Positions 7,124 through 15,059 of a DNA stretch of 18,678 bases are shown here, piece by piece. The DNA is taken from positions 1 through 18,678 of the forward strand of contig CAJJTI010000021.1 in NCBI GenBank assembly GCA_905194705.1. Reading direction: 5' to 3'. Origin of the DNA: an uncultured Solobacterium sp. (GTDB lineage: Bacteria; Bacillota_I; Bacilli_A; Erysipelotrichales; Erysipelotrichaceae). A program made the position numbers and the translations under genes. The number at the start of each line of letters is the position of its first letter. Position 1 is the first letter of the stretch. Under the pieces are notes generated by a model. That model saw only the letters and a list, made by a program, of their open reading frames with translations. It searched no databases and had not been told where the DNA came from.

Positions 7124-9007
7124 TTATCCAATAATTAATTTAACGATTTCATCTTTTGGTAATGGTTTAGAGAAATAATAACCTTGTATCATATCTACAC
7201 CCCATTTTTCTAGTAGATTCTTTTCTTCTTCTGTTTCTACACCTTCTGATACTACTCGATACCCCATATTATGGAATACAGATACAATACTTTGATAGAA
7301 AGAAGAAGTTCTATCATCTTTGCATATGTTAAAGAGTAATGAACGATCAAGTTTGATAATAGAAAATGGTAGTTTTGTTACAGTATTAAAATTAGCATAA
7401 CCAGAAACAAAATCATCTAAGCATAAACCAATTCCTGCTCTAACAAATCCAGCAATCGCATCATTTAAAGATGCATTATATTCTGTTGCGACAGTTTCAG
7501 TAATTTCAAATTGAAAATAGGAATGAGATAAGTTGTAACTGTCAATGATATCCACAAAATGTTCACAACAATCTTTCTGCATTAAATCAATTGGCGATAA
7601 ATTCATCTTTACTGTTTTAATATGCTGCATTAACACTTCATTTTCTTTAACAAACTTACATACTCTATGAAATTGCAAATCGGTTATTTTTGTAATCGTA
7701 TGATTTTCTTCAGCTAACTCAATAAACAAATCTGATGCAATCCATCCTAGCTCTGGATGATATAGTCTACTTAATGCTTCTAAAGATATATAGTGATTAT
7801 CCACTAGTGAAAATACAGGTTGATAATAAACCTCAAATAAATCTTTCTCTATTGCTTCGTCCAGATACTGTTCTACTTTTTGTTTATAGTAAAAATTATG
7901 TAATGTCTTATCATCACCTTGAATTATTTCAACCATTTCTATATGTGGTGATAAACCTTCCAGATATGCTGCATAATCCAGCATTGTCGCATCATCCAAC
8001 AATCTTTCTGCATTTAATATTCCTGCTATTACTGTTGGTACACTTCCCTGGTTTTTGCTTTCTTGTAAATCTTCTTCGAAGAAACGAGAAATGGAAGATA
8101 AGAAATCTTTATATTCTTTTAATGATTCTGCTAACACCAAAAATCTCTTTCTAGAAATACGGAATACTTTTTCCCCACAAAGTTTTTGCAGTTTATCGGA
8201 TGATTCGAGCAATAATGAATCGTTATTTCCAGCTACTCCCTTATTGTTATAATTCAATTGATAAACATAGATTGTAATAATATGAAATGTTTTCTTTGAT
8301 AAAACAAGTTCATTAACTTTCTTTGCAAGATACGGCTTATCATACAACCCAGTTAAACTGTCAGTATTAGCATGAGGATTATTTATCGCAATAAATAGTG
8401 CTAGAATCGCTAAACTTACACCAAAACCTGTAGTCAATATTGTTTGATTTATACTTTGAACTAATACCCCTATTCCCGCTAATAAAAGAATTTCAAACAA
8501 AGCAAAAATCTTTCGTTTTCCAAATATCTTACGCCATCTAAACGTCATTAGACATCCTAAAACAATGTGGAAAAATGCTCCATAATACATAATCATATAC
8601 CATGGTCCTTTAACATATCCTAAAGAAGGATCAAAAGAGAATAACATTTCTGTAAAGGGATTAAATAATACAATCCCCAACAATAGCATTGTAGGTATTC
8701 CCACAAGTAGTGTTTCAGTAATAGAAATAATTTTATTTTCTCTTAATGTTCTAATATAGCAAACTAACGCAAAAGGTAATAATGCCTGTAAAACATAGAA
8801 AATTGTTGTGGAAATAATTGCACTTTCTTTTATGTTAATAAAGTATGTACTAATCATTTCGAAAGAAACGTCAAGCGATGCAAGTACAACAAGACCCAAA
8901 AAGACTTTGTTGTTTAAGTCATTTGGTCGTTTTTGCTTAGTGAATTGCCACAAAATAAGCATTAAGATAATCATCGCTGACATAAGAAAATCTGTATTAT
9001 AGCTCAT
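7124..9007 (-). CDS. Membrane cyclic-di-GMP phosphodiesterase (degenerate GGDEF + EAL)
   Basis: This 627-residue protein should hydrolyse cyclic-di-GMP. About residues 1-210 contain six or seven membrane helices of a sensor type. Residues 214-350 are a GGDEF domain that starts with DSLTGLYDK, but the signature is replaced by RISRKRF near 283-289, so it cannot act as a cyclase; it may be regulatory. The EAL domain (about 375-627) keeps the expected catalytic set: E410 in EAL, N469, the EITE segment at 501-504, D531-D532, K552, E588 and Q608, so it is probably active. Its start overlaps the end of the upstream cyclase-like gene by 11 nt, with GGAAGGAG about 15 nt upstream, suggesting translational coupling. 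The two genes form one c-di-GMP control locus. Confidence 0.93.
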   Translation of the reverse strand: MSYNTDFLMSAMIILMLILWQFTKQKRPNDLNNKVFLGLVVLASLDVSFEMISTYFINIKESAIISTTIFYVLQALLPFALVCYIRTLRENKIISITETLLVGIPTMLLLGIVLFNPFTEMLFSFDPSLGYVKGPWYMIMYYGAFFHIVLGCLMTFRWRKIFGKRKIFALFEILLLAGIGVLVQSINQTILTTGFGVSLAILALFIAINNPHANTDSLTGLYDKPYLAKKVNELVLSKKTFHIITIYVYQLNYNNKGVAGNNDSLLLESSDKLQKLCGEKVFRISRKRFLVLAESLKEYKDFLSSISRFFEEDLQESKNQGSVPTVIAGILNAERLLDDATMLDYAAYLEGLSPHIEMVEIIQGDDKTLHNFYYKQKVEQYLDEAIEKDLFEVYYQPVFSLVDNHYISLEALSRLYHPELGWIASDLFIELAEENHTITKITDLQFHRVCKFVKENEVLMQHIKTVKMNLSPIDLMQKDCCEHFVDIIDSYNLSHSYFQFEITETVATEYNASLNDAIAGFVRAGIGLCLDDFVSGYANFNTVTKLPFSIIKLDRSLLFNICKDDRTSSFYQSIVSVFHNMGYRVVSEGVETEEEKNLLEKWGVDMIQGYYFSKPLPKDEIVKLIIG

Positions 9008-10181
9008 TTTGTTTTTCTTTTACTCCTTCCGCATTTACTTTATTATCTAATTCTTTTAGTAAACTTTGTTGATAACTTAGATGAAATTTACATTTACTGC
9101 CATTGGATAAATTGTATTTTTTCACTTCATCTTCAATCAGTTGAATATATTCTTTTTCATCCTTTGCTGGATTTTTAATCACGGCAACAAATTCATCACC
9201 CTTAATTCTAAATATATCTTCACTATTTCCAGTAATACTGTTACAAGCTTTCTTTATACAACTACTAGCCGCAATAACAATTTCATCTCCCGTATCAAAT
9301 CCATAAATCCGATTTATTTCTCTTAAATCATCAAGATGTATTAGTAACCATATAGTATCTTTCTTATGCTTGATTACTATTTGTTCATTCATGAATTTAT
9401 CAAATGCTTTCTTGTTCTGTAACCCTGTCAATTGATCTTCCATCGACATTTTTTCATATATCGTCTGTTCAATGTGAAACGAAATATCATTAGATACCTT
9501 TTGAATAATTCCCAAGAATAATATGATAACAAAAAGTAATATACCAAACTGAAATATAGCATCATACCACGGTATTTGTAACAACCAGTATAATAAAAGT
9601 GCAAAAATACCACTTGCTCCTAATAGTCCAAAAGCATTTAGACACAGTTCTAATTCCTTAGTCTTATATTGTTTATATTCTTTCCATAATAAATAAGTCA
9701 TACTGATTACACCTGTAAATAATAAGACATGGGTAATAGATAACATTTTTATAAATTGAATTTTAAAAACAAGATGCACAATACCTTGTAGTATCGCATT
9801 GCAATATAAGACAATACTCCAGAGTCTTGGTAACCATTTTTTATCTTCATGAACGGTATTTTTCACAAAATGCACCATAGGTACAGACATTAACATAAAT
9901 GCATAGAATGATAATAAACTTCCTTTAGCGATAAATTTCCCATTAACTTGAAATAATCCAGAGTCTGTCCTGCACCAATAACTACATATACATAAAAATA
10001 ACGCAACATCTAAAAATCTTTTTTCTTGTATACCATGATGTTTCATATAGCTGTAAATCGCTGATGAAATAATCGATAAGCAAAACATTGCCTGTGTAAT
10101 AAACAATACAAGATTGGAATTTTGCATATGAAAGCTTGCCATTCTTTGTAAAGAACCTATAACTGGGGGTGAAATTAGCAT
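8997..10181 (-). CDS. C-terminal part of an interrupted membrane sensor with a degenerate GGDEF domain
   Basis: This 394-codon segment is in the same frame as the segment at 10191-10628 and is separated from it by one TAA and three sense codons, so it is best read as the rest of one ~540-residue gene. It has about seven or eight membrane helices (25-225) and a GGDEF domain from 247. The signature is KGDEF (327-331). The first metal-binding aspartate of the DxD pair is H282 (IHLDD), and no inhibitory RxxD site is present. The domain ends about 60 residues after GGDEF, without the usual final AD..LY..K helix. No ribosome site precedes the ATG at 10181, so independent translation is doubtful. 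Loss of cyclase activity seems likely. The downstream EAL gene overlaps it. Confidence 0.75.
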   Translation of the reverse strand: MLISPPVIGSLQRMASFHMQNSNLVLFITQAMFCLSIISSAIYSYMKHHGIQEKRFLDVALFLCICSYWCRTDSGLFQVNGKFIAKGSLLSFYAFMLMSVPMVHFVKNTVHEDKKWLPRLWSIVLYCNAILQGIVHLVFKIQFIKMLSITHVLLFTGVISMTYLLWKEYKQYKTKELELCLNAFGLLGASGIFALLLYWLLQIPWYDAIFQFGILLFVIILFLGIIQKVSNDISFHIEQTIYEKMSMEDQLTGLQNKKAFDKFMNEQIVIKHKKDTIWLLIHLDDLREINRIYGFDTGDEIVIAASSCIKKACNSITGNSEDIFRIKGDEFVAVIKNPAKDEKEYIQLIEDEVKKYNLSNGSKCKFHLSYQQSLLKELDNKVNAEGVKEKQNEL

Positions 10182-10190
10182 TTTACTATC

Positions 10191-10628
10191 TTAAACATTT
10201 TCATAAGTAACGCATAATGGAATATCACTTATTTCAACTGGTAATACTGCATCTGCCCAAAGTTTCCCCTTCATCTGTTTATTTCTCACAAAAGAAGTAT
10301 CTTGATATTTATATAAAATATTATCCCCAACAGAAATAGATAAACCATCTGTAACTTCATCAAAAGATATTACTTTATTAACATCTTCTGCACTTAAGCT
10401 GTCATTATATAAAACAATATTGTTACTACTGTCTTTTGGAATAAATCCAGGAAGTTTTACATCTATTCTTTTACCATCTTCCACTCTATACCACCCGTCA
10501 TATAATGAAACTAATTGTGTATTATTTGACTCTTTAAATCCTGAAAGAAGAACTAGTACGAGAAAGAACAAGAAAACCATAATTACTTTTTCGAGTTTTT
10601 CACAGTGTGTATTATGTAACCTGGACAT
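10191..10628 (-). CDS. N-terminal part of the interrupted sensor-cyclase gene (extracytoplasmic domain)
   Basis: This 145-residue segment has a membrane anchor at about 14-33, then a beta-rich extracytoplasmic domain (LYDGWYRVEDGKRIDVKLPG onward) of the kind found in front of seven-helix membrane sensors. It stops at TAA (10191-10193) inside what looks like the last strands of that domain, and the frame continues without a shift into the 8997-10181 segment. AGGGGAAA lies about 6-10 nt before the ATG at 10628. As it stands it would make a secreted or anchored fragment with no output domain. A sequencing error or suppressed stop is the alternative to a true nonsense mutation. Confidence 0.75.
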   Translation of the reverse strand: MSRLHNTHCEKLEKVIMVFLFFLVLVLLSGFKESNNTQLVSLYDGWYRVEDGKRIDVKLPGFIPKDSSNNIVLYNDSLSAEDVNKVISFDEVTDGLSISVGDNILYKYQDTSFVRNKQMKGKLWADAVLPVEISDIPLCVTYENV

Positions 10629-10670
10629 TTACTATTTCCCCTGTTTCTAAAAACAAAAACTAACATACAC

Positions 10671-10676
10671 ATTATA
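10671..10676 (-). promoter_or_regulatory. -10 box upstream of the sensor-cyclase gene
   Basis: A perfect TATAAT on the minus strand lies 42 nt before the start at 10628, giving a leader of about 36 nt. No good -35 is visible at the proper distance, so an activator or an inaccurate call is possible. Confidence 0.35.
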
Positions 10677-10815
10677 ATTCGTCAAATGGAGATAGATGAG
10701 GATATTTTTTTACATATTAACAACTTTTTTAAGGGAATTTGATTTTTTTCTCGAATATAAATTATGAAGGAGTTTCAAATTACTGTTATTTCCGTATTAT
10801 GTCACCACAATATCG
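10677..10815. other. Intergenic stretch between divergent c-di-GMP and hicAB loci
   Basis: This very AT-rich spacer lies between the two divergent transcription units. It has a CACCACA motif at 10803-10809 that recurs at 10820-10826 inside the hicAB operator, which may be a second, weaker binding site. I see no RNA gene, and only a 27-codon open frame with no coding features. Confidence 0.4.
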
Positions 10816-10844
10816 TTGACACCACATTTGGTGTCACATATAAT
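10816..10844 (+). promoter_or_regulatory. hicAB promoter with embedded operator
   Basis: The promoter is a perfect consensus: TTGACA (10816-10821), 17-nt spacer, TATAAT (10839-10844). Overlapping it is a perfect inverted repeat, TGACACCA and TGGTGTCA with spacer CATT (10817-10836), the likely HicB operator. Predicted transcription starts near 10851, about 11 nt before the hicA ATG. Confidence 0.85.
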
Positions 10845-10861
10845 TGAGAGGTATTGTCTAT

Positions 10862-11134
10862 ATGTCAAAATGGGATAAATTATTATGCCGCATTTTAAAT
10901 TTATCAAATGAAATTAGATTTGATGAACTAAAAAAGATTCTCGAATACTACGGATACACTATGTACTCCCCAAGAGGTGGAAGCAGTCATTACACTTTCA
11001 GAAAAATTGGGAATACACCAATAACCATACCAAAACATGAACCAATCAAAAAAATATATGTAAAAAAAGTAAAAGATCTCATTTTAAAGGAGGAAAAACA
11101 CAATGAACAAGTTAAAAAAATATTTAGAGCTTAA
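10862..11134 (+). CDS. hicA: HicA-type mRNA interferase toxin
   Basis: This 90-residue protein has the small double-stranded-RNA-binding fold of HicA toxins, which cleave mRNA and stop growth when the antitoxin is lost. The catalytic histidine is H43 in RGGSSHYTF, followed by the usual ITIPKHEPI segment. The ATG at 10862 is chosen over an upstream in-frame TTG at 10844, because that TTG begins on the last base of the -10 box and would not be transcribed. The candidate ribosome site GAGAGG (10846-10851) would also lie mostly upstream of the transcript start, so toxin translation may be weak. The 3' end overlaps hicB by 32 nt. Confidence 0.9.
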   Translation: MSKWDKLLCRILNLSNEIRFDELKKILEYYGYTMYSPRGGSSHYTFRKIGNTPITIPKHEPIKKIYVKKVKDLILKEEKHNEQVKKIFRA

Positions 11135-11465
11135 CTATCCTATGGAAATCATTGAAGACCCTGACGAAGGTGGCTATGTTGTTTCTTACCCAGATTTACC
11201 TGGATGCATAACAACAGGTGATACTATCGAAAAAGCTATCATTAATGCTCGTGATGCGAAAAAAGCCTGGCTACAAGCTGCTATTGAAGATGGTATTACT
11301 ATTAACAAACCTAATGAAGTTAGTGCTTACTCTGGGCAATTCAAATTACGATTACCTAAAACATTACATCACCAACTAGCTGAACATGCTAAAAAAGAAG
11401 GTATAAGTATGAATCAATATTGTGTGTACCTTCTATCTCGAAATGATGCCTTATTAAATAAATGA
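11103..11465 (+). CDS. hicB: HicB-type antitoxin with ribbon-helix-helix DNA-binding tail
   Basis: This 120-residue antitoxin should bind and block HicA and repress the operon. Residues 14-64 form the HicB partial RNase H fold (EGGYVVSYPDLPGC..GDTIEKAIINA). Residues 79-112 are a ribbon-helix-helix segment (FKLRLPKTLHHQLAEHAKKE). A strong AAAGGAGG (11086-11093) inside hicA lies 9 nt before its ATG, so the antitoxin has a far better ribosome site than the toxin. Such domains bind short palindromes like the one in the promoter. No clear terminator follows; the opposing membrane protein gene ends 30 nt away. Confidence 0.92.
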   Translation: MNKLKKYLELNYPMEIIEDPDEGGYVVSYPDLPGCITTGDTIEKAIINARDAKKAWLQAAIEDGITINKPNEVSAYSGQFKLRLPKTLHHQLAEHAKKEGISMNQYCVYLLSRNDALLNK

Positions 11466-11494
11466 AAAAACTACATATATTTTCAACAAAATAA

Positions 11495-11875
11495 TTAATT
11501 GTTTTCTGTTTGCTCCTTTTCATTTGATATTTTAGTTGCAATATATAACGAAGCTGTTGCTTGAACTTTAGTATTTTGCACAATAGAAGCCTTGCCGATT
11601 AGCAATGAATAAACAACTTTATATAAAAGCATTTCTACTAAAGCTACAATAATCCATTTTAGAAAGCACAAAAGAAACGTAATAGTTGTATCACTATTTT
11701 TTCCAACTATTATTTTTGTTTCCACGAAAGATAGCATAATTCCAACAATAAGAATTAGTGTAAAAATGACAAATCCAAAATTTTCAACCATTTTTGCGCA
11801 TTTTTGAATTAATAATGCAACATTATCTATTGATGTACAATCCTTTAAGCTTTCTGGTATTTTCTGCTCATCTAT
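11495..11875 (-). CDS. Small membrane protein of unknown function, probable ATA start
   Basis: I do not recognise the family. From the first in-frame ATG (11791) it is 98 aa, but the frame is open upstream, and AGGAG (11886-11890) lies 10 nt before an ATA at 11875 that would give a 126-residue protein starting MDEQKIPESL. The ATG at 11791 has no ribosome site and would begin right at the first membrane helix. Two hydrophobic segments are visible, roughly 33-50 and 66-94 in the longer numbering, joined by a short polar loop; the tail is hydrophilic (KISNEKEQTENN). It converges with hicB and has no evident functional partner. ATA may be a real rare start or a mutated ATG. Confidence 0.6.
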   Translation of the reverse strand: MDEQKIPESLKDCTSIDNVALLIQKCAKMVENFGFVIFTLILIVGIMLSFVETKIIVGKNSDTTITFLLCFLKWIIVALVEMLLYKVVYSLLIGKASIVQNTKVQATASLYIATKISNEKEQTENN

Positions 11876-11953
11876 AACAAAACATCTCCTCTTATATTTT
11901 CAATATCATTATATCTTTTTTTGCCAAAAAATATCGAATTCAACTTGATAATG

Positions 11954-11996
11954 CAAACAAAAAGTTACTCTCATTTTGCGAGTAACTTTTTGTTTG
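11954..11996 (-). terminator. Terminator of the peptide-uptake operon
   Basis: A perfect 17-bp stem with a 9-nt loop begins at the base after the carboxypeptidase stop codon. On the minus strand its core GTTACTC with GAGTAAC is followed by TTTTTGTTTG, so the T-run forms the stem's distal part. The symmetric sequence could terminate in both directions. Confidence 0.85.
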
Positions 11997-13367
11997 TTAT
12001 TTACTATTTTTAATGTATTCTGCACATAGCATTCCGCTTTCAAGCTGAACACCTACAAGTCTTTGAATTGGCACAACAGAGTATTGTGTCTTTTCTTCTA
12101 CATATTTAGATAAGTTAACAAGTTCTTCTTCCATTTGAGGAATGATTTCATTTAACATTTCCTCTTCTTTTGTTCCTTTTCTCTTATCTCTTTCAAATTT
12201 AGCGCCACGAATTAATGAACCCCAGCTTAACATCAAATAGAATTTTGTGATAACTAAATTATCGAATTCTTCTGATACTTTGCATGGTTTTTCGTTATCT
12301 TTATTCTGTTTAGCAAAATTCACTTCTGTATCATAAGATTGTTTACGATTATCTAAAGATTGACGAACAATCTTAACAAAGACATTATCTTCTCCACATA
12401 AATCACGATACTTGTCAAAGTAGGAAGCCATCTTGTCTTGAATCTTCAAACGTTCCTCATTACCTTTTAGTACTGCATCTAATCGTTTATAAGATAATTC
12501 TGTTTGATCTTCAATTTTTGGTGAATAGAAGTAAGGCAGCTCTGCAACAAGGCAGAATGTTCCATATTTTGAAGCATATGAATCAGAGCTGTCACCACAA
12601 GTCATTGTTTTTTCAGGATGACCATCCCCATATTTTTCAGCATAGTCATATTCCTGTTTCATTGATAACATCTGATAAATAGCAGGTGAAAGTTCAGGAA
12701 TAAATGGTGCTTCTGGTTCACCTAAATTTAGTGGTACCTGTCTATCTTTAGCTGCTTTATAGAAGCCGTCATATACTTCTTTCGCTTCGCGGGTAATGTA
12801 CCAGTATGCTCCACCAAAGCCGGCATTATGCAAAGAATATAAGAATTCAGGTTTAGTTTCATCAATAACATCCATTAATACCTTTGTTTCTGGAATTGGT
12901 GTATCCCACTTGTAGTTTTTGTAATCAAATGGGAATGTCCATTCAGCTTGCTCATAACCAATTGGACGATAGAAATTTTTCGCATAGTTATATAGTGTGA
13001 AAGGACCTTTAAACCAGCCTTCATTTAACGCTGTACCATCCACATCAATACTCTTGATGAGATACCATGTATAATCAAATTCATTTCTGAAATCATCATG
13101 TTCACATAAGTATCTTGAAAAATATTCAAGCATCATCGCACCCATTGGTTCATTTGGATGAGGACAGCCAAACATAAATGCATTTTTTGAACCATTACCA
13201 ATCTTTAATAAATAGATAGGATGTCCTTTACGTGATTTACCTGCTTCTCTAATTGTACAAATATCAGGAAATTCTGCTGCTAACTTCTTAGAACTTTCAT
13301 CCATTTCATCAACAGTTAAAAACACTTTATAATCAGGTATATTTTTATATAAATCTTCAAAGTTCAT
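11997..13367 (-). CDS. Cytosolic M14-type zinc carboxypeptidase
   Basis: This 456-residue enzyme should remove C-terminal residues from peptides. The zinc ligands are H70 and E73 in GCPHPNEP and H180 in SLHNAGFGG; the catalytic glutamate is E276 in VAELPYF; R134 in NFYRP is a candidate substrate-binding arginine. About 150 residues after the catalytic domain are helical and unassigned. There is no signal peptide, so it acts inside the cell. It is the last gene of the peptide transporter operon, 63 nt after the binding-protein gene with a hairpin in between, and AAAAGGAG precedes its start. I infer that it processes imported peptides. Amide-releasing or gamma-glutamyl activity is possible within the M14 family. 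Confidence 0.88.
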   Translation of the reverse strand: MNFEDLYKNIPDYKVFLTVDEMDESSKKLAAEFPDICTIREAGKSRKGHPIYLLKIGNGSKNAFMFGCPHPNEPMGAMMLEYFSRYLCEHDDFRNEFDYTWYLIKSIDVDGTALNEGWFKGPFTLYNYAKNFYRPIGYEQAEWTFPFDYKNYKWDTPIPETKVLMDVIDETKPEFLYSLHNAGFGGAYWYITREAKEVYDGFYKAAKDRQVPLNLGEPEAPFIPELSPAIYQMLSMKQEYDYAEKYGDGHPEKTMTCGDSSDSYASKYGTFCLVAELPYFYSPKIEDQTELSYKRLDAVLKGNEERLKIQDKMASYFDKYRDLCGEDNVFVKIVRQSLDNRKQSYDTEVNFAKQNKDNEKPCKVSEEFDNLVITKFYLMLSWGSLIRGAKFERDKRKGTKEEEMLNEIIPQMEEELVNLSKYVEEKTQYSVVPIQRLVGVQLESGMLCAEYIKNSK

Positions 13368-13388
13368 ACTTTTTCTCCTTTTAAAAGA

Positions 13389-13411
13389 AGGCAGAGGTAC
13401 TTCCTCTGCCT
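13389..13411 (-). terminator. Hairpin between the binding-protein and carboxypeptidase genes
   Basis: A perfect 9-bp stem, AGGCAGAGG with CCTCTGCCT, has a 5-nt loop; on the minus strand it is followed by TCTTTT. Being GC-rich with only a short, interrupted T-run, it could act as a partial terminator and as a 3' stabiliser for the binding-protein message. It lies 19 nt after that gene's stop. Confidence 0.6.
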
Positions 13412-13430
13412 GTACATCAGATTTTAGTTA

Positions 13431-15059
13431 TTATTCAACTGGATCAAGCCATACATATGTTAGTTCACTGAAACCTGCTTTTTCTTTTGAACCACCTTCA
13501 GTTTCAGAGAATTGTGGATGACCATGAATATAATTCTTTGTAGGTTCCTGGTTAGCATAAGTTAAGATACAAAGCATTGGAATATCTTCTGCTAAATGAA
13601 CTTGGATTTCCTTCATATATTCATTTCTTTCTTCATCAGTTGAAGCAGCTAGAGCCTTATTATATAATTCATCAACTTCAGCATTGCTGTAACGAGGAAT
13701 GTTTGTTGAACCTGTTGTTGTCCAACGACGTCCTGCACCAAGTACATCTGGTCCCTGGAAACCAGCAAGCATTGTGATTTCAAAGTCATAGTTATCTAAG
13801 CATTGTTCAACCCAGATATTGTAATCTAGGAAGTCGATATTTACTTTAATACCAATCTTTTCAAGGTTGTCTGTACATACTTTTACAGCATCTTCAAAGC
13901 CACCTGTCATACATTTGAATGTTGTTTCAAAATAGTATCCATCAGCGTTCTTTGTATAACCAGCTTCTTCTAGAAGATCCATAGCTTTTTCAGGATCATA
14001 GCTAGGTTCTTTGCAATCAGGATTTAGAGAATCTGTATAAATATCTGGAATATAGTATTGAGCTGCTGGTTTAAATCCATTTGTAGCTTTTACAGATACA
14101 TCATCACGGTTAATACCATAAGCTACAGCTTCTCTTACTAATGGATCAGAGAATGGTCCTTTTTCTAGATTGAATGTAACGTACCAAGGAGAAGGCCATG
14201 TTTGAACTGCAGTGTTATATTTAGCTGTATCATCCATGATACCTTGTAAATCACTTGAAGGAATAACTGTTGGTTCAACTTCATCAACTTCGTTATTCAA
14301 CCATGCTTGATAAGCAGTAGTTGCATCAGGGATAACTGTATAGATAACTCTCTCTAGATATGGTTTATCACCATAGTAGTCGTCATTACGAACGATTTGA
14401 ATATCTGTGCCTTTGTTCCAAGTATCAAATTTGAATGGTCCTGTTCCTACTGGATTTTGTGTGAAATCACCAGTTAACCAATCTTGACCTTCAAGAATAT
14501 GCTTAGGTAGAACGAATGTTCCATACCAAGCTAAGTTACTTACAAAACTACCATCAGGTTGTTTCATGTTGAATACTACTGTGTAATCATCTGGTGCTGT
14601 AATAGTATCTACATTTACAAATACACTAGCATGAGCATATTGGTTATCAATAATTGTTTGATAAGTGTAAACTACATCAGCAGATGTAAATGGTTCACCA
14701 TCATGCCATTTAACACCTTCTTTTAAATGGAAAGTATATGTTAATGCATCTTCGCTAACTTCTGGTAAGTCAGCTAAATCTGGAATTGCAGTATAGTCGT
14801 TTGTCAGTTTTACTAGACGTCCGAAAATATTTTGAGCAATTGCGTAGTTGTTGTCCTCAGAAACTGAATCTGGATTTAGTGTTGCTGGTTCACCAGATTG
14901 TTGAACAACGTATGTTCCACCTGTAACGGCACCTGTTTCTGTGCCAGTTGTTGGCGTACCTGTAGTACCTGTAGTACCTGTAGTACCTGTATCTCCACCA
15001 CAAGCTACTAAAGATAAAGCCATTGATAATGTTGCTAATCCACAAAGTAACTTCTTCAT
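13431..15059 (-). CDS. oppA: Peptide ABC transporter substrate-binding lipoprotein (family 5)
   Basis: This 542-residue lipoprotein captures peptides outside the cell for the importer. The signal ends in lipobox LVAC (C20). A low-complexity Gly/Thr linker (about 21-47) follows, encoded by a 9-bp tandem repeat. The rest is an SBP_bac_5 domain starting at GGTYVVQQSGEPATLNPD, with the family signature in LKEGVKWHDGEPFTSADVVY. It starts immediately after the oppF stop (TAAATG) and has a G-rich ribosome site (AAAGGGGG). Placing the binding protein after the ATPase genes is less common than first place. The ligand could be oligopeptides, dipeptides or another family 5 substrate; the carboxypeptidase next door favours peptides. 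Confidence 0.92.
   Translation of the reverse strand: MKKLLCGLATLSMALSLVACGGDTGTTGTTGTTGTPTTGTETGAVTGGTYVVQQSGEPATLNPDSVSEDNNYAIAQNIFGRLVKLTNDYTAIPDLADLPEVSEDALTYTFHLKEGVKWHDGEPFTSADVVYTYQTIIDNQYAHASVFVNVDTITAPDDYTVVFNMKQPDGSFVSNLAWYGTFVLPKHILEGQDWLTGDFTQNPVGTGPFKFDTWNKGTDIQIVRNDDYYGDKPYLERVIYTVIPDATTAYQAWLNNEVDEVEPTVIPSSDLQGIMDDTAKYNTAVQTWPSPWYVTFNLEKGPFSDPLVREAVAYGINRDDVSVKATNGFKPAAQYYIPDIYTDSLNPDCKEPSYDPEKAMDLLEEAGYTKNADGYYFETTFKCMTGGFEDAVKVCTDNLEKIGIKVNIDFLDYNIWVEQCLDNYDFEITMLAGFQGPDVLGAGRRWTTTGSTNIPRYSNAEVDELYNKALAASTDEERNEYMKEIQVHLAEDIPMLCILTYANQEPTKNYIHGHPQFSETEGGSKEKAGFSELTYVWLDPVE
14956..14991. repeat. Four perfect copies of a 9-bp tandem repeat
   Basis: GTACCTGTA is repeated four times without mismatch in the binding-protein gene, encoding the Gly-Thr-Thr linker just after the lipid-attachment cysteine. 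Gain or loss of a unit keeps the frame and changes only the tether length. Confidence 0.95.

Noticed and set aside
10764..10847. 27-codon plus-strand open frame upstream of hicA
   Set aside because: No properly spaced ribosome site, it runs through the hicAB promoter and operator, and its sequence is not protein-like.
10844..10861. TTG start that would lengthen HicA by six residues
   Set aside because: The TTG begins on the last base of a perfect -10 box and would lie upstream of the transcript start.
11470..11510. AT-rich imperfect palindrome AAAATAATTAATTGTTTT as a terminator between the convergent genes
   Set aside because: The stem has only A-T pairs with a mismatch and no clear T-run, so it is too weak to call.
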